From Bacillota bacterium (GTDB lineage: Bacteria; Bacillota; Sulfobacillia; RBS10-35; JAJYVN01), in the NCBI GenBank assembly GCA_021803205.1, contig JAJZMB010000139.1, positions 1 through 48,351 on the forward strand: a stretch of DNA of 48,351 bases. The letters are read 5' to 3'. The translations under genes and the position numbers were made by a program. Below, one piece after another: positions 1 through 8,433 of this stretch. Positions within the stretch are counted from its first letter, which is position 1. Every line of letters starts with the position of its first letter. The notes beneath the pieces are model-generated. The model ran no database searches, had not been told where the DNA came from, and saw nothing but the letters and a program-made list of their open reading frames with translations.

Positions 1-1
1 C

Positions 2-1072
2 AACATCATCGGTGCCCTGTGGCTCGCCGCCCGCCGCCGCCCCAAGCTGGCGGGGGCGGCGATGTTCGCTGCGGCCCGGCTGCTGCTTGTGCTGATCGCC
101 ATCGTGAACATTGATGCCGCGGGCGGCGGAGTCTGGCGTCCCGCCGCCCTGATCGCGATGGTCGGCCTGCTCAACCTCCCGGCGGCGGTGGGCACCCTCG
201 CCTGGCAGTCGGTGCTGACGGGTCTCCTGCCGGCGCCGCGGCGGGCCCGCGCCCTGGCGCGGCGCGGTATCATGGCCAGCCTGACGGGGGTGGCCACGGC
301 CATCACCTGCGGCCTCATCGCCCGGGATTGGGCCGGGACCTCCGGCTACGCGTGGCTGTTCGCTCTGGCGGCGGGCGTCGGGATGATCGAGGTATCCATC
401 TTCCTGCGCTTTCGCGGCAATCCCCGTATCCAGGCCTACCCGGCGGCCGTACTGCCGGCGGCGCGCCGCCTTTGGCGGGACGGGCCCTATCGGGCCTACA
501 CACTGTGCTGCCTGCCGTTCTACCTGGGCTGGCTGATGGCCTGGCCGCTGTTCTTGCGCTTCCAGGTCAGCCACGCCCACGCCACCAACCTCTGGATGGG
601 GGCCTTCGCCGCGATCAACGGCCTTGCCGCGATCGCGGGCAACCTGATCTGGACACGGGTCGGGGACCGCCTCGGCGCCCGCCTGTCCCTACCCGCCGCC
701 TGCCTGCTCCTGGCCGTTGTGCCGCTGTTCTATGCCCAGTCCCCGAACCTGTGGGGAATCCTCCTCAGCAACGTTTGGGGCGGACTGGTGGGATCAGGGG
801 TCAACCTCTTCCTGCTGGTGCGCCTGATGGAGGTAGCTCCACCCGAGGACCGGGTCGTGGCCATGGGCATGGCCAACACGCTGATCGGGGCCATCGGGGT
901 GGTCGGGCCGCTCGTCGGGACGGCCCTGCTCCGCTTCATTCCCATGCCCCTGATTTTCTGGGTCCCGGCGGGCCTGCGCTTCTTCGGCGGGATGGCGCTG
1001 CTGTTCGCCGCCATCGGCCTCAACCGTGCACCCGCCCGCTCAGCGAATTCCCGTGCACCGGCAGCGCGCTGA
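2..1072 (+). CDS. MFS transporter, 5'-truncated by the window edge
   Basis: The reading frame is open from base 2 with no stop before the ATG at 62. The residues before that ATG (NIIGALWLAARRRPK) read as a normal loop of the protein, so the true start lies outside the window. The 356 visible residues alternate hydrophobic helices with short Arg-rich cytoplasmic loops (for example RFRGNPRIQ and RVGDRLGARL), and the end is Arg/Ala-rich. The GDRLGAR-like loop after a membrane helix is the typical MFS A-like motif. A single-polypeptide secondary transporter of the major facilitator superfamily in the inner membrane is the best call. The substrate cannot be read from the sequence. No gene follows closely on this strand: the next starts 362 bases later. 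Confidence 0.75.
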   Translation, partial: NIIGALWLAARRRPKLAGAAMFAAARLLLVLIAIVNIDAAGGGVWRPAALIAMVGLLNLPAAVGTLAWQSVLTGLLPAPRRARALARRGIMASLTGVATAITCGLIARDWAGTSGYAWLFALAAGVGMIEVSIFLRFRGNPRIQAYPAAVLPAARRLWRDGPYRAYTLCCLPFYLGWLMAWPLFLRFQVSHAHATNLWMGAFAAINGLAAIAGNLIWTRVGDRLGARLSLPAACLLLAVVPLFYAQSPNLWGILLSNVWGGLVGSGVNLFLLVRLMEVAPPEDRVVAMGMANTLIGAIGVVGPLVGTALLRFIPMPLIFWVPAGLRFFGGMALLFAAIGLNRAPARSANSRAPAAR

Positions 1073-1434
1073 CTGCGGGCGCGGCGGAACGCGCGCCACC
1101 GCGCGAGCCGAGCCGCCGGCCACGCCTCTCCGGAGCCCAGCGCTGCCCGGAAATCCGCAGGCCGGCGGCTCGTTCCCGTCGCTCCCACACCGGGTGCCAC
1201 TTCGCCCGCTCCGGCGCTGGATGGGGCCATGCGCGGCCCGCCCGCCTCGGGCAGCCGGCAGCAGAGCACTCGGTCCGCGCCGGTGCCCTTCAGGGTAACG
1301 ACGGCACCGTTCGCAGAGCGGCGTCCAGCCCGTCACCGCCGGGCCCGCTGCCGCCGTCCCGGCCTGGGCGGCACCGGCGGCGGGGGAGGATCACGCGGTC
1401 AGGCCGTCGTACCAGGTTGATCCGAGGTGATCCC
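1073..1434. other. intergenic region with no convincing gene
   Basis: These 362 bases are very GC-rich and open in several frames. None of the open frames gives a protein-like composition or a ribosome-binding site, and no clear promoter or terminator was seen. The last 11 bases hold the GAGGTGAT-type ribosome-binding site of the next small gene. Confidence 0.5.
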
Positions 1435-1686
1435 GTGCCCCTGCCCCCCCGCGATGAGCAACTGCAGGCGGCGATCCGCTATTTCCGGCGCGACGGGCTT
1501 GTGCTGATCAAGGACCGGCCAGGGTCGGTCGCCTGCGAGCTACGGGACTGGGCCGCCGCCTGCGGCATCCCCACCGAGTGCCGCCGGCGCACCCTCGGCC
1601 GCGCCGCCCACTGGGAGATACGCGCGATCGGCAGTCTCGACCGGGACACGGCTGCCCCGCCCCCGCCCGGGGGATCGGGCGCATGA
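1435..1686 (+). CDS. small protein of unknown function, coupled to recJ
   Basis: A GTG start preceded by GAGGTGAT at a good spacing opens an 83-residue frame whose TGA overlaps the recJ ATG as ATGA, so the two are probably translated together. The protein begins PLPPRDEQLQAAIRYFRRDG and contains VLIKDRPGS, RDWAAACGIPTECRRRTLGR and HWEIRAI. It is mixed charged/hydrophobic, predicted globular, with no signal peptide or membrane helix; the C-terminus is Pro/Gly-rich. I do not recognise the family. The tight coupling suggests a role linked to RecJ (DNA repair or recombination), but that is context only. The alternative is a non-coding open frame, which the ribosome-binding site and the overlap argue against. 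Confidence 0.55.
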   Translation: MPLPPRDEQLQAAIRYFRRDGLVLIKDRPGSVACELRDWAAACGIPTECRRRTLGRAAHWEIRAIGSLDRDTAAPPPPGGSGA

Positions 1687-3752
1687 GGGGGAGCCTCCAA
1701 GGCAAACGCTGGCGCCTGCCGCCGGAGCCGCCCGAGGTGTGGGTCGCGACCACGGTCGCTGCTCTGGCCGTGCCCGCCGCCCTAGCCCGGTTCCTGTACG
1801 CGCGCGGCCTGCGCACACCCGAAGCAGCAGCCGCCTTCCTCTCCACTCCGCCCCCCCCCGACCCGCGCGGGCTGCCGGGGATGCGGGAGGCAGTGTGCCG
1901 TCTGGCGCACGCGGTGCGCTGCGGCGAGCAGGTGCTGGTCTACGGCGATTACGACTGTGACGGCGTGTGCTCCGCCGCGCTCTCCGCCACGGCCCTCGGC
2001 GCCCTGGGACTGCGCGTCGCCGTCCACCTGCCGAGCCGCGCCGACGGTTACGGGATGCGTCCGGAGACACTGCCTGCCGCCGCGGCTGCGGCCGGCTGCC
2101 GGCTGGTGCTCGCGGTCGACAACGGCAGCACCGCCCACGCGGCAGCGACGGCGGCGGCGGCCGCCGGCATCGAGGTGATCATCGCCGACCACCATCAACT
2201 CGACGCCGTCCTCCCGCCGGCGGTGGCGGTCGTCAACCCCCTGCGCGACCCCGGTGGCCCGTTTGCCGACCTGGCGGGCGTCGGCGTGGCTTGGTGCCTG
2301 GCGCAGGCGCTCGGTACGGAACTCGGGCGTCCCGTGCCGGAGGCGTTCGACCTCGTGGCCATCGGCAGCATCGCCGACGTGGTGCCGCTGCGCGGCGCTA
2401 CCCGCTGGCTCGTGAGCCGGGGTATGGCCGCCATGGCCGAAGCCAGTCTGCGCCCGGGGGTGCGCGCGCTGTTGTCGGCCGCCGGCGTGGCGCGAGGCGC
2501 GCCGCCAAGCGCGCGCGATATCTCCTACGGCGTCGCGCCGCGGCTGAACGCACCCGGGCGCATGCAGTCGCCGCAGCCGGCCTTCGACCTGCTGATGGCG
2601 CGGACCGAGGCCGAAGCACTCGCGGCACTGGCCGTCGTCGAACACTGCAACCGTCAGCGCCAAGAGCGCTCGGCAGAACTCCTGGCCACCGCCGAAGCCG
2701 CGGCCGCCTCCCTGCCGCCGGGGAGCCGCGCCATCGTGCTGGCCGACGCGCGGTGGCATCCGGGGCTGGTGGGACCGGCCGCCAGTGCGCTGCTGGAGCG
2801 TCTGCGCATCCCCGTTCTCCTGGCCGGGATCGATGAACGGGGCGTCTGCCGCGGCTCCGGCAGGGCGCCGGCGGGGTGGGATCTGACCGGCGCCCTGCGG
2901 CGGTGCGCGGAACACCTCGTGCGTTTCGGGGGACACGCCCAGGCGGCCGGTTTCGAAGTCACCCTGGGGCGCCTGGACGCCCTGCGCGCGGCCCTGGCGG
3001 AACTGGCACCGAACCCGGCGACCGACGGAGATGCCCTGGAGGACTGGGGGCTCGACGGACGGCTCGATCCTGGCGAACTCTCGGCGGAAGTGGCGGCGGC
3101 GCTCGCCCGCATGGGGCCGTTCGGCGCCGGCAACCCGGAACCGGCTTTCCTGCTCCGGGCGGCGGCCGTGGAGGACACGCGCCTGCTGGGCCGGGACGGG
3201 CGGCACGCCCGCTTCCGGCTGTGCGCGAGCGGGGCGGCAGGTGAGCAGCGGGGCGTGCCAGGCATCGGTTTCGGGCTCGGCCCCTGGTTCGACGGCCTGA
3301 CGGCCGGCGGCCCGTTCGACCTGGTGGTCCGTCCGGAGCTGGATCGCTACCGCGGGCGGGCGGAACTGCAAATCTGCGTCCTCGACCTAACGCCGAGCGG
3401 AGGGGATTGGCGGGCGTTCGCCGCGGCGGTGCAGGGAGGACTGGGGCGCCGCCACCCCGACCGGGACGCGCTGGCGGCCGCGTTCCGGCGCCTGCGGACG
3501 ATCGCCCGTGAAGGGCAGGGGATCCTGCCGCCTGAGCCGGAGCTCTTGCGGCGCCTGACGCCGGCGTGCCTCCCGCACCAAGAGGCGGCACGCGCCGCCC
3601 TCGCCATCTTCCGCGAGGTGGGGCTCATCGATGCGCAGGGACACATCTCCCCCCCCGAGGGCGGCGGGAAGGTGGACCTGGGCGGCAGCGCTCGCTTCCG
3701 CGCCGCGGAGGCGGCGCGGCGAGCGGCGCAGGGGCTGGAGGCCTGGGGGTGA
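1683..3752 (+). CDS. recJ: single-stranded-DNA-specific exonuclease RecJ
   Basis: RecJ degrades single-stranded DNA 5' to 3' in recombination, mismatch repair and base-excision repair, using Mn2+/Mg2+ held by the DHH domain. The 689-residue protein shows the DHH motifs in order: DYDCDG (about 89-94), AVDNGS (144-149), ADHH (168-171) and IGSIADVVPL (227-236). After these come PRLNAPGRM, the DHHA1 motif GGHAQAAGF (416-424), and an OB-fold region ending near LQICVLDL. A C-terminal domain of about 110 residues matches the longer Bacillota RecJ form. ATG 1683 is chosen because it follows GGGGGA and overlaps the upstream TGA; a longer in-frame extension to 1578 would overlap the upstream gene. A perfect hairpin follows 43 bases after the stop. 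Confidence 0.95.
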   Translation: MRGSLQGKRWRLPPEPPEVWVATTVAALAVPAALARFLYARGLRTPEAAAAFLSTPPPPDPRGLPGMREAVCRLAHAVRCGEQVLVYGDYDCDGVCSAALSATALGALGLRVAVHLPSRADGYGMRPETLPAAAAAAGCRLVLAVDNGSTAHAAATAAAAAGIEVIIADHHQLDAVLPPAVAVVNPLRDPGGPFADLAGVGVAWCLAQALGTELGRPVPEAFDLVAIGSIADVVPLRGATRWLVSRGMAAMAEASLRPGVRALLSAAGVARGAPPSARDISYGVAPRLNAPGRMQSPQPAFDLLMARTEAEALAALAVVEHCNRQRQERSAELLATAEAAAASLPPGSRAIVLADARWHPGLVGPAASALLERLRIPVLLAGIDERGVCRGSGRAPAGWDLTGALRRCAEHLVRFGGHAQAAGFEVTLGRLDALRAALAELAPNPATDGDALEDWGLDGRLDPGELSAEVAAALARMGPFGAGNPEPAFLLRAAAVEDTRLLGRDGRHARFRLCASGAAGEQRGVPGIGFGLGPWFDGLTAGGPFDLVVRPELDRYRGRAELQICVLDLTPSGGDWRAFAAAVQGGLGRRHPDRDALAAAFRRLRTIAREGQGILPPEPELLRRLTPACLPHQEAARAALAIFREVGLIDAQGHISPPEGGGKVDLGGSARFRAAEAARRAAQGLEAWG

Positions 3753-4099
3753 GGGCCCGGGGCTCACCGAGCGTGGATCACGACGGCAGCCAGGAGTCCG
3801 CCGCAAAAGGGGACTTTTGCGTGCGGACTCGGCTCCGGATCTTTGTCCCCCAAGGGTTTTGAGATCGGGGTCGGCGCCGCAACCGACTTTTACAGAGCCG
3901 GTCGGTTTCCGCGCGGCGGGAGATGGGCGGTCGTCGCGCCAGCGGCGCCCCCTGTGGACTTTGCGCAACACCGTATCGCCTCTGCCGGAGCGCGGTTTCT
4001 GCGGCGGGGCGAGAGGGTGGTGTCCATCCCGCAACTGGCCGCATCGTCCGGCCGCAACGCGGGCAGTCCCCCTCTGAGCAGGGCCCCTTCTTCCGCCCA
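3753..4099. other. convergent intergenic region (recJ / mug)
   Basis: This is 347 bases without a gene between two convergent genes. It holds the perfect hairpin described separately and a second inverted repeat: AACCGAC at 3881-3887 against GTCGGTT at 3901-3907, with a 13-base loop. The rest shows no coding signal on either strand. Confidence 0.5.
3795..3829. terminator. strong hairpin between convergent recJ and mug
   Basis: AGTCCGC (3795-3801) pairs with GCGGACT (3823-3829), and CGCAAAAG (3802-3809) pairs with CTTTTGCG (3814-3821). There is one bulged T and a 4-base loop, giving 15 base pairs. No T-run follows on either strand. The position 43 bases after recJ suggests a transcription end or 3'-stabilising structure; function is inferred. 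Confidence 0.55.
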
Positions 4100-4645
4100 C
4101 TACCCTCGCCCGAGCAGGCCCGCCAGCGTCCGGTACCAATGCAGTTTCTCGCTCCAGCGAAGGCCGCTGCGACCGCTCGGCGACGGCAGTACGAAGTCGC
4201 GCACACCGGGGAGGACCGCCCCGGGCTGAAGCCCGTAGTCAGGATGTCCCCGGCCGGCCACAGCTGCATACACGCCCTTCCCAGTGTAGGCGGCGAAGCG
4301 TGGGCTCGCCGCGGCGAGACGGCCGCGCACGGCCGCACCGCCCTCCCGCAGTTCCTTGAGGCAAAGGTCCCTTGCGGAAGGCGTCGGCCGGCCCACCACG
4401 TCGGTGAGTCCGCAGCCGAACTCGGGCAGTCGGACGTCCTCCTCGGGCCGCAGACGCACCGGGATGATACCCGCCTCGGCAAGGAGTTTCCAGAACCCGT
4501 TGCGGGGATGGGCGTAATAGTGCCCGGCGGCAGCGGCCGCCGGGCTGGGGTTGAAGCCAACGAAGACGACATCCAGTCCCGGACGGAGGATGGGCGTCCA
4601 TGCCCTCCCGGTCGGAGATGACGGCCCGCCGGCTGGCGCCGTCAC
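4100..4645 (-). CDS. mug: G:T/U mismatch-specific DNA glycosylase (MUG/TDG family)
   Basis: This enzyme removes uracil or thymine from G:U/G:T mismatches to start base-excision repair. The 181-residue protein has the family motif GFNPSP (canonical GxNPG/S), then HYYAHPRNGFW (the NxFW motif), and a C-terminal LPSPSGR (canonical LPSTSxx, the DNA-intercalation loop). The start is chosen as the GTG at 4645, because GTGA overlaps the hemB stop and no ATG exists in frame before the first motif. The coupling makes it the last gene of the tetrapyrrole operon. It ends 271 bases from the hairpin shared with convergent recJ. The family call is firm; the preference for U or T is not visible. Confidence 0.85.
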   Translation of the reverse strand: MTAPAGGPSSPTGRAWTPILRPGLDVVFVGFNPSPAAAAAGHYYAHPRNGFWKLLAEAGIIPVRLRPEEDVRLPEFGCGLTDVVGRPTPSARDLCLKELREGGAAVRGRLAAASPRFAAYTGKGVYAAVAGRGHPDYGLQPGAVLPGVRDFVLPSPSGRSGLRWSEKLHWYRTLAGLLGRG

Positions 4646-5628
4646 CTCCGACCCAAGGCGCGAGCCACCTCGCGCGCGTGGTAGGTAATGACGGCGTCGG
4701 CCCCGGCCCGCCGGATACCGGTGAGGATCTCCAGCGCCAGCGCGGTGCCGTCGGCCCAACCGGCGCGTTCCGCCGCCCGGACCAGCGCATACTCGCCGCT
4801 GACGTTGTAGGCGACAAGGGGTGCCGTGGTGGCGGATCGCACCGCGGCGAGCACGTCGAGATAACCGAGGGCGGGCTTGACCATCACCATGTCCGCGCCC
4901 TCGGCGAGGTCCTGGGCCACCTCCGCCAGCGCCTGTCGGGCGTTGCCCGGATCCAGTTGATAGCTGCGGCGGTCGCCGAACGACGGCGTCGAGTCTTCGG
5001 CGTCGCGAAACGGTCCATAAAAGCCCGAGGCGAACTTCGCCGCGTAGGACAGGACCGCAACCCCGGAATGACCCGCGCCGTCGAGCGCGGTGCGGATGGC
5101 CCCCACGCGGCCATCCATCATATCCGAGGGCGCGACCACGTCCGCACCTGCCTCCGCATGCGAGACAGCCGTGCGGCAAAGCAGCGGCAGCGTGGCGTCG
5201 TTGTCCACGGCGCCAGCCTTGATCAGCCCGCAGTGGCCGTGGTCGGTGTAGGCGCACAGGCAGACGTCGGTGATCAGCAGGGCCTCCGGCACCGCGGCGC
5301 GGATCGCCCGCACCGCCTGCTGCACCGAACCCGTCGGGTCCCAGGCCCCGCTACCCTCGGCGTCCTTGCCGCCCGCCGGTGGGCGGCCGAAGAGGAGGAA
5401 TCCCCCGATCCCTTCGGCGCGCGCCGCAGCGACCTCCGGCACCGCGGCATCGGCACTGAGGTGGTACTGCCCGGGCAACTGGGCGATCTCGCGCCGCACC
5501 CCGGCGCCGGGAACGATGAATAGCGGATATATCAGGTGGCGCGGCAGCAGATCCGTCTCACGCACCAAGTCTCGCATGGCGGCGGTGGCGCGCAGACGCC
5601 GTGGCCGCACCGCGGGAAACTCAGGCAT
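4642..5628 (-). CDS. hemB: delta-aminolevulinic acid dehydratase (porphobilinogen synthase)
   Basis: HemB condenses two 5-aminolevulinate molecules into porphobilinogen in the cytoplasm. The 328-residue protein has the two Schiff-base lysines, Lys198 in VLSYAAKFASGFYGPF and Lys251 in MVKPALGYLD. It also has the zinc-type cysteines C123, C125 and C133 in DVCLCAYTDHGHCG, which mark the Zn-dependent class. ATG 5628 has GGAGG 8 bases upstream and overlaps the end of cobA-hemD by 8 bases; an ATG at 5634 is too close to that site. Its own stop overlaps the mug GTG. It is the last heme step encoded here. Confidence 0.96.
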   Translation of the reverse strand: MPEFPAVRPRRLRATAAMRDLVRETDLLPRHLIYPLFIVPGAGVRREIAQLPGQYHLSADAAVPEVAAARAEGIGGFLLFGRPPAGGKDAEGSGAWDPTGSVQQAVRAIRAAVPEALLITDVCLCAYTDHGHCGLIKAGAVDNDATLPLLCRTAVSHAEAGADVVAPSDMMDGRVGAIRTALDGAGHSGVAVLSYAAKFASGFYGPFRDAEDSTPSFGDRRSYQLDPGNARQALAEVAQDLAEGADMVMVKPALGYLDVLAAVRSATTAPLVAYNVSGEYALVRAAERAGWADGTALALEILTGIRRAGADAVITYHAREVARALGRR

Positions 5629-7465
5629 CGGCATCGCCTCCGGAGGCCGGCCGCCAGAGCCGTACCAGCGCCTCCTGCATTCCGGCCATGGTACTCTGGC
5701 GCGCGACGGCATCCACGCGCAAACCGAGGGCCGAGGCCGCCCGGGCTGTGACGGGGCCAATGCAGACGACCCGGCTCTCGGCGCACAACCGGCGGCCGGC
5801 CTCTCCTGTGGCGTCCAGAAAGTGGCCGATAGTGGAAGAACTGGCGAAGGTCACCGCGTCGGCCCCCGACTTGAGCAACTCCGCCGCCGCCGCCGCCGCC
5901 GCCTCATCGGGCAGGGCGTCATAGACGATGGTCTGCCGCACCTCCAGTCCCAGGCGGGTAAGCCCGACGATCAGCGTGTCGCTCGCCGGATGGCCGCGCA
6001 CGAACAGAACCTTCTGGCCGGCGTAGACCTGGTCGCGCAGGGCCTCCACCAGGTCGGCGGCGGTGGCCCGCGCCGGCACCACGTCCGCGGAGATGCCGTA
6101 GAGCCCTAGTGCGTGGGCTGTGGCGGGCCCGACGCAGGCGATGCGCGTTCCGGCCAGCGCCCGCGCGTCCAGGCCCTCCGCGCGCAGGGCGTTGAGGAAG
6201 GGCGGCACCGCATGCGCCGAGGTGAAGCACAACCACCAGAAGGAGGCGATATTGGTGACGCACCACTGGAGGTCCTGCGGGTTGGGCACCTCCCGGATCT
6301 GCAGGACCGGCAGTTCGATCGGCTGCGCACCCAGTTCGCGCAGTCCGGCCACCAGGTCCGAGGCCTGCTCACGCGTGCGCGTCACCACGATGCGGCGGCC
6401 GAACAACGGGCGGCGCTCGAACCACTGCAACTGCGCACGCAGGCGCACCACCTCGCCCACCACCAGCGTCGTGGGATTGACAAGCCCGGCGGCCGATACG
6501 TCCGCCGTCAGTGCACCCAGCGTCGACACCACCGTCCGCTGGCGCGGCGTGGTGCCGTGCATGATCGCCGCCACCGGCGTGGAGGGCGGCCGACCTGCGG
6601 CGATCAGCGCTGCGGCGATGGCGCCCGCCTCCCCCAGCCCCATCAGCACCACCAGGGTATCCGGTTGCTGCCCGTACGCGGCCCAGTCCACCGCCGTCTC
6701 GTCCCGTCCCGGCCGCTCGTGGCCGGTGACCACTGCAAAAGAGGCGGCGACGTCGCGGTGGGTGACGGGGATACCCGCGTATGCCGGGGCGGCGACGGCC
6801 GAGGTCACTCCGGGGATGATCTCGAAGGGTACCCCGGTCGCGGTCAGGGCCAGGGCCTCCTCCCCGCCGCGCCCGAAGACGAACGGGTCGCCGCCCTTGA
6901 GGCGGACGACCTGCCGTCCCTGGGCCGCCCGTTCGACAAGCAGGCGGTTGATGTCCGGTTGCGCCAGCGTGTGCCGCCCCGGCTCTTTGCCGGCAAAGAT
7001 CCGTTCACACCCCGGCGGGCAGTGGTCAAGGAGCACAGGATCCACCAGGCGGTCGAAGATCACCACGTCCGCCTGCCGGAGCACCTCGCGTCCGCGCACC
7101 GTCAGAAGCCCGGGATCGCCGGGACCGGCACCGACCAGATACACCCGGCCCCGGGCGAGCAGCCCCTCGCCCCGGTCCTCTTCCTCCGCCGGAACCGACG
7201 CCGGCTCCTCCGCGTCCGTCCCACCGGGGAATGCGCCGATCTCCGCGCTCGACTCCGCAACCGCCTGCCCGGCGGGTTCGGCCGTGGGCGGCGCAGTCCA
7301 GTCCGCGTCCGAACCGGAGCTCGGGGCGCCCTCTGCGGAGGGATCCGCAGGGGCGCCCTCGGGCCGGGCGGCATGCGGGGGCAACGCGTCTGCTGGCCGT
7401 GCCCCGGCAGCGTCCCCACCCACCGCGCCGCCGACCGGCCAGTCCGCAGATTCTTCCGGCGCCAT
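5621..7465 (-). CDS. cobA-hemD: fused uroporphyrinogen-III C-methyltransferase / uroporphyrinogen-III synthase
   Basis: This is a bifunctional protein of 614 residues. The first ~105 residues are an acidic, Ala/Pro/Glu-rich tail with no fold signal. The SUMT domain (~106-350) starts with VYLVGAGPGDPGLLT and contains VVRLKGGDPFVFGRGGEE, PGVTSA and VLMGLG; it makes precorrin-2 with SAM. The HemD domain (~360-610) begins RIVVTRTREQASDL and contains CFTSAHAV, FVRG and TFASSSTIGHFL; it cyclises hydroxymethylbilane. The order SUMT-HemD is common in Clostridia. ATG 7465 overlaps the hemC stop by one base (TGATG); a GTG at 7468 is an alternative. The long disordered N-terminus is unusual and could be shortened by an internal start, but the frame is open and properly spaced. 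Confidence 0.93.
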   Translation of the reverse strand: MAPEESADWPVGGAVGGDAAGARPADALPPHAARPEGAPADPSAEGAPSSGSDADWTAPPTAEPAGQAVAESSAEIGAFPGGTDAEEPASVPAEEEDRGEGLLARGRVYLVGAGPGDPGLLTVRGREVLRQADVVIFDRLVDPVLLDHCPPGCERIFAGKEPGRHTLAQPDINRLLVERAAQGRQVVRLKGGDPFVFGRGGEEALALTATGVPFEIIPGVTSAVAAPAYAGIPVTHRDVAASFAVVTGHERPGRDETAVDWAAYGQQPDTLVVLMGLGEAGAIAAALIAAGRPPSTPVAAIMHGTTPRQRTVVSTLGALTADVSAAGLVNPTTLVVGEVVRLRAQLQWFERRPLFGRRIVVTRTREQASDLVAGLRELGAQPIELPVLQIREVPNPQDLQWCVTNIASFWWLCFTSAHAVPPFLNALRAEGLDARALAGTRIACVGPATAHALGLYGISADVVPARATAADLVEALRDQVYAGQKVLFVRGHPASDTLIVGLTRLGLEVRQTIVYDALPDEAAAAAAAELLKSGADAVTFASSSTIGHFLDATGEAGRRLCAESRVVCIGPVTARAASALGLRVDAVARQSTMAGMQEALVRLWRPASGGDADA

Positions 7466-8433
7466 CACTCCGCCTCCCCCCCGGCCGGGGCTTCCGCAAG
7501 CAACGCCTCGGCCCCTTCAGACCGTAACGCCCGGACGGCGGCCGCCCCGAGGCGGGCCGCCGCTTCCGCCAGGGCACCCCTGTCGGCGCCGGCACGGAGC
7601 GACTCCGCCGATTCCACCACCGCACGCGCCATCCCACCCGAACAAGGCCCGCAGACGACGGCGCGGAGGCAAAAGCGCCGGGTCGGCAGCAGTTCCGCAT
7701 ACGCCCCCGTCGGCGCACTGCATCCTCCGCCGAGCCCGACCTGAACCGCCCGTTCCGCCAGCACGGCGAAGGCCGTCGCGGCATCCTCCAGGCGGCCGGC
7801 GACCGCCACGACCTCGCGATCGTCGAGCCGCGCCTCGATGGCCAGCGCTCCCTGCCCGGGCGAGGGAACCACCAGGTCCGGGGAGAGTGCCTCCGCGACC
7901 TCGTCGGATCGACCGAGGCGCTGCAGGCCCGCCATGGCCAGAACGACGGCGTCGAAGTCGCCCGAGTGCAGCCGCAGGAGCCGTGTATCCACGTTGCCGC
8001 GCAGGGCGGTGAAAAGAAGGTCAGGACGGACCCGGCGGAGTTGGAGCACCCTGCGTGGACTGCCGGTGGCGACGCACGCCCCGGGAGGCAGGTTCCCCAG
8101 GTCCGCCCCGCACAGCGCGTCCCGCGGGTCGGCGCGGGGCGGCAGGGCGACCAGGCCCAGTCCCTCCGGTAGTTCCGGCGGCACGTCCTTGGCGCTATGG
8201 ACACAGATGTCGACGGCCCCGGCCAGCAACGCGGATTCGATTTCCTTGACGAAGAGGCCGCGCCCGACAACCCGGGCCGGATTCTCCGCCTGCAGGCGAT
8301 CGCCCGTCGTCAGCACCCGGACCAGTTCCACCGGACCGAACGGCCAGAGAGGACGAAGCAGCTCCGCCACCGCAGCGCTCTGGACGAGCGCCAACGCGCT
8401 GCCGCGCGTCCCGATGCGCAACGGCCGCTTCAA
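7465..8433 (-). CDS. hemC: porphobilinogen deaminase (hydroxymethylbilane synthase)
   Basis: HemC polymerises four porphobilinogens into hydroxymethylbilane. The 322-residue protein starts with KRPLRIGTRGSALALVQ, carries HSAKDVP with catalytic Asp83, and has the cofactor-attachment cysteine Cys238 in GGGCSAPTGAYAE. The length is normal. The start is a TTG whose TTGA overlaps the stop of the upstream precorrin-2 dehydrogenase; it is the only start that keeps the intact N-terminal strand. The coupled order with cobA-hemD lets the product go straight to uroporphyrinogen III synthase. Confidence 0.95.
   Translation of the reverse strand: MKRPLRIGTRGSALALVQSAAVAELLRPLWPFGPVELVRVLTTGDRLQAENPARVVGRGLFVKEIESALLAGAVDICVHSAKDVPPELPEGLGLVALPPRADPRDALCGADLGNLPPGACVATGSPRRVLQLRRVRPDLLFTALRGNVDTRLLRLHSGDFDAVVLAMAGLQRLGRSDEVAEALSPDLVVPSPGQGALAIEARLDDREVVAVAGRLEDAATAFAVLAERAVQVGLGGGCSAPTGAYAELLPTRRFCLRAVVCGPCSGGMARAVVESAESLRAGADRGALAEAAARLGAAAVRALRSEGAEALLAEAPAGGEAE

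Noticed and set aside
1782..3371. A 529-codon open frame on the minus strand opposite recJ
   Set aside because: Arg/Gln/Pro/Gly-rich composition with no motif; a typical antisense shadow of a high-GC gene. The recJ frame has all DHH motifs.
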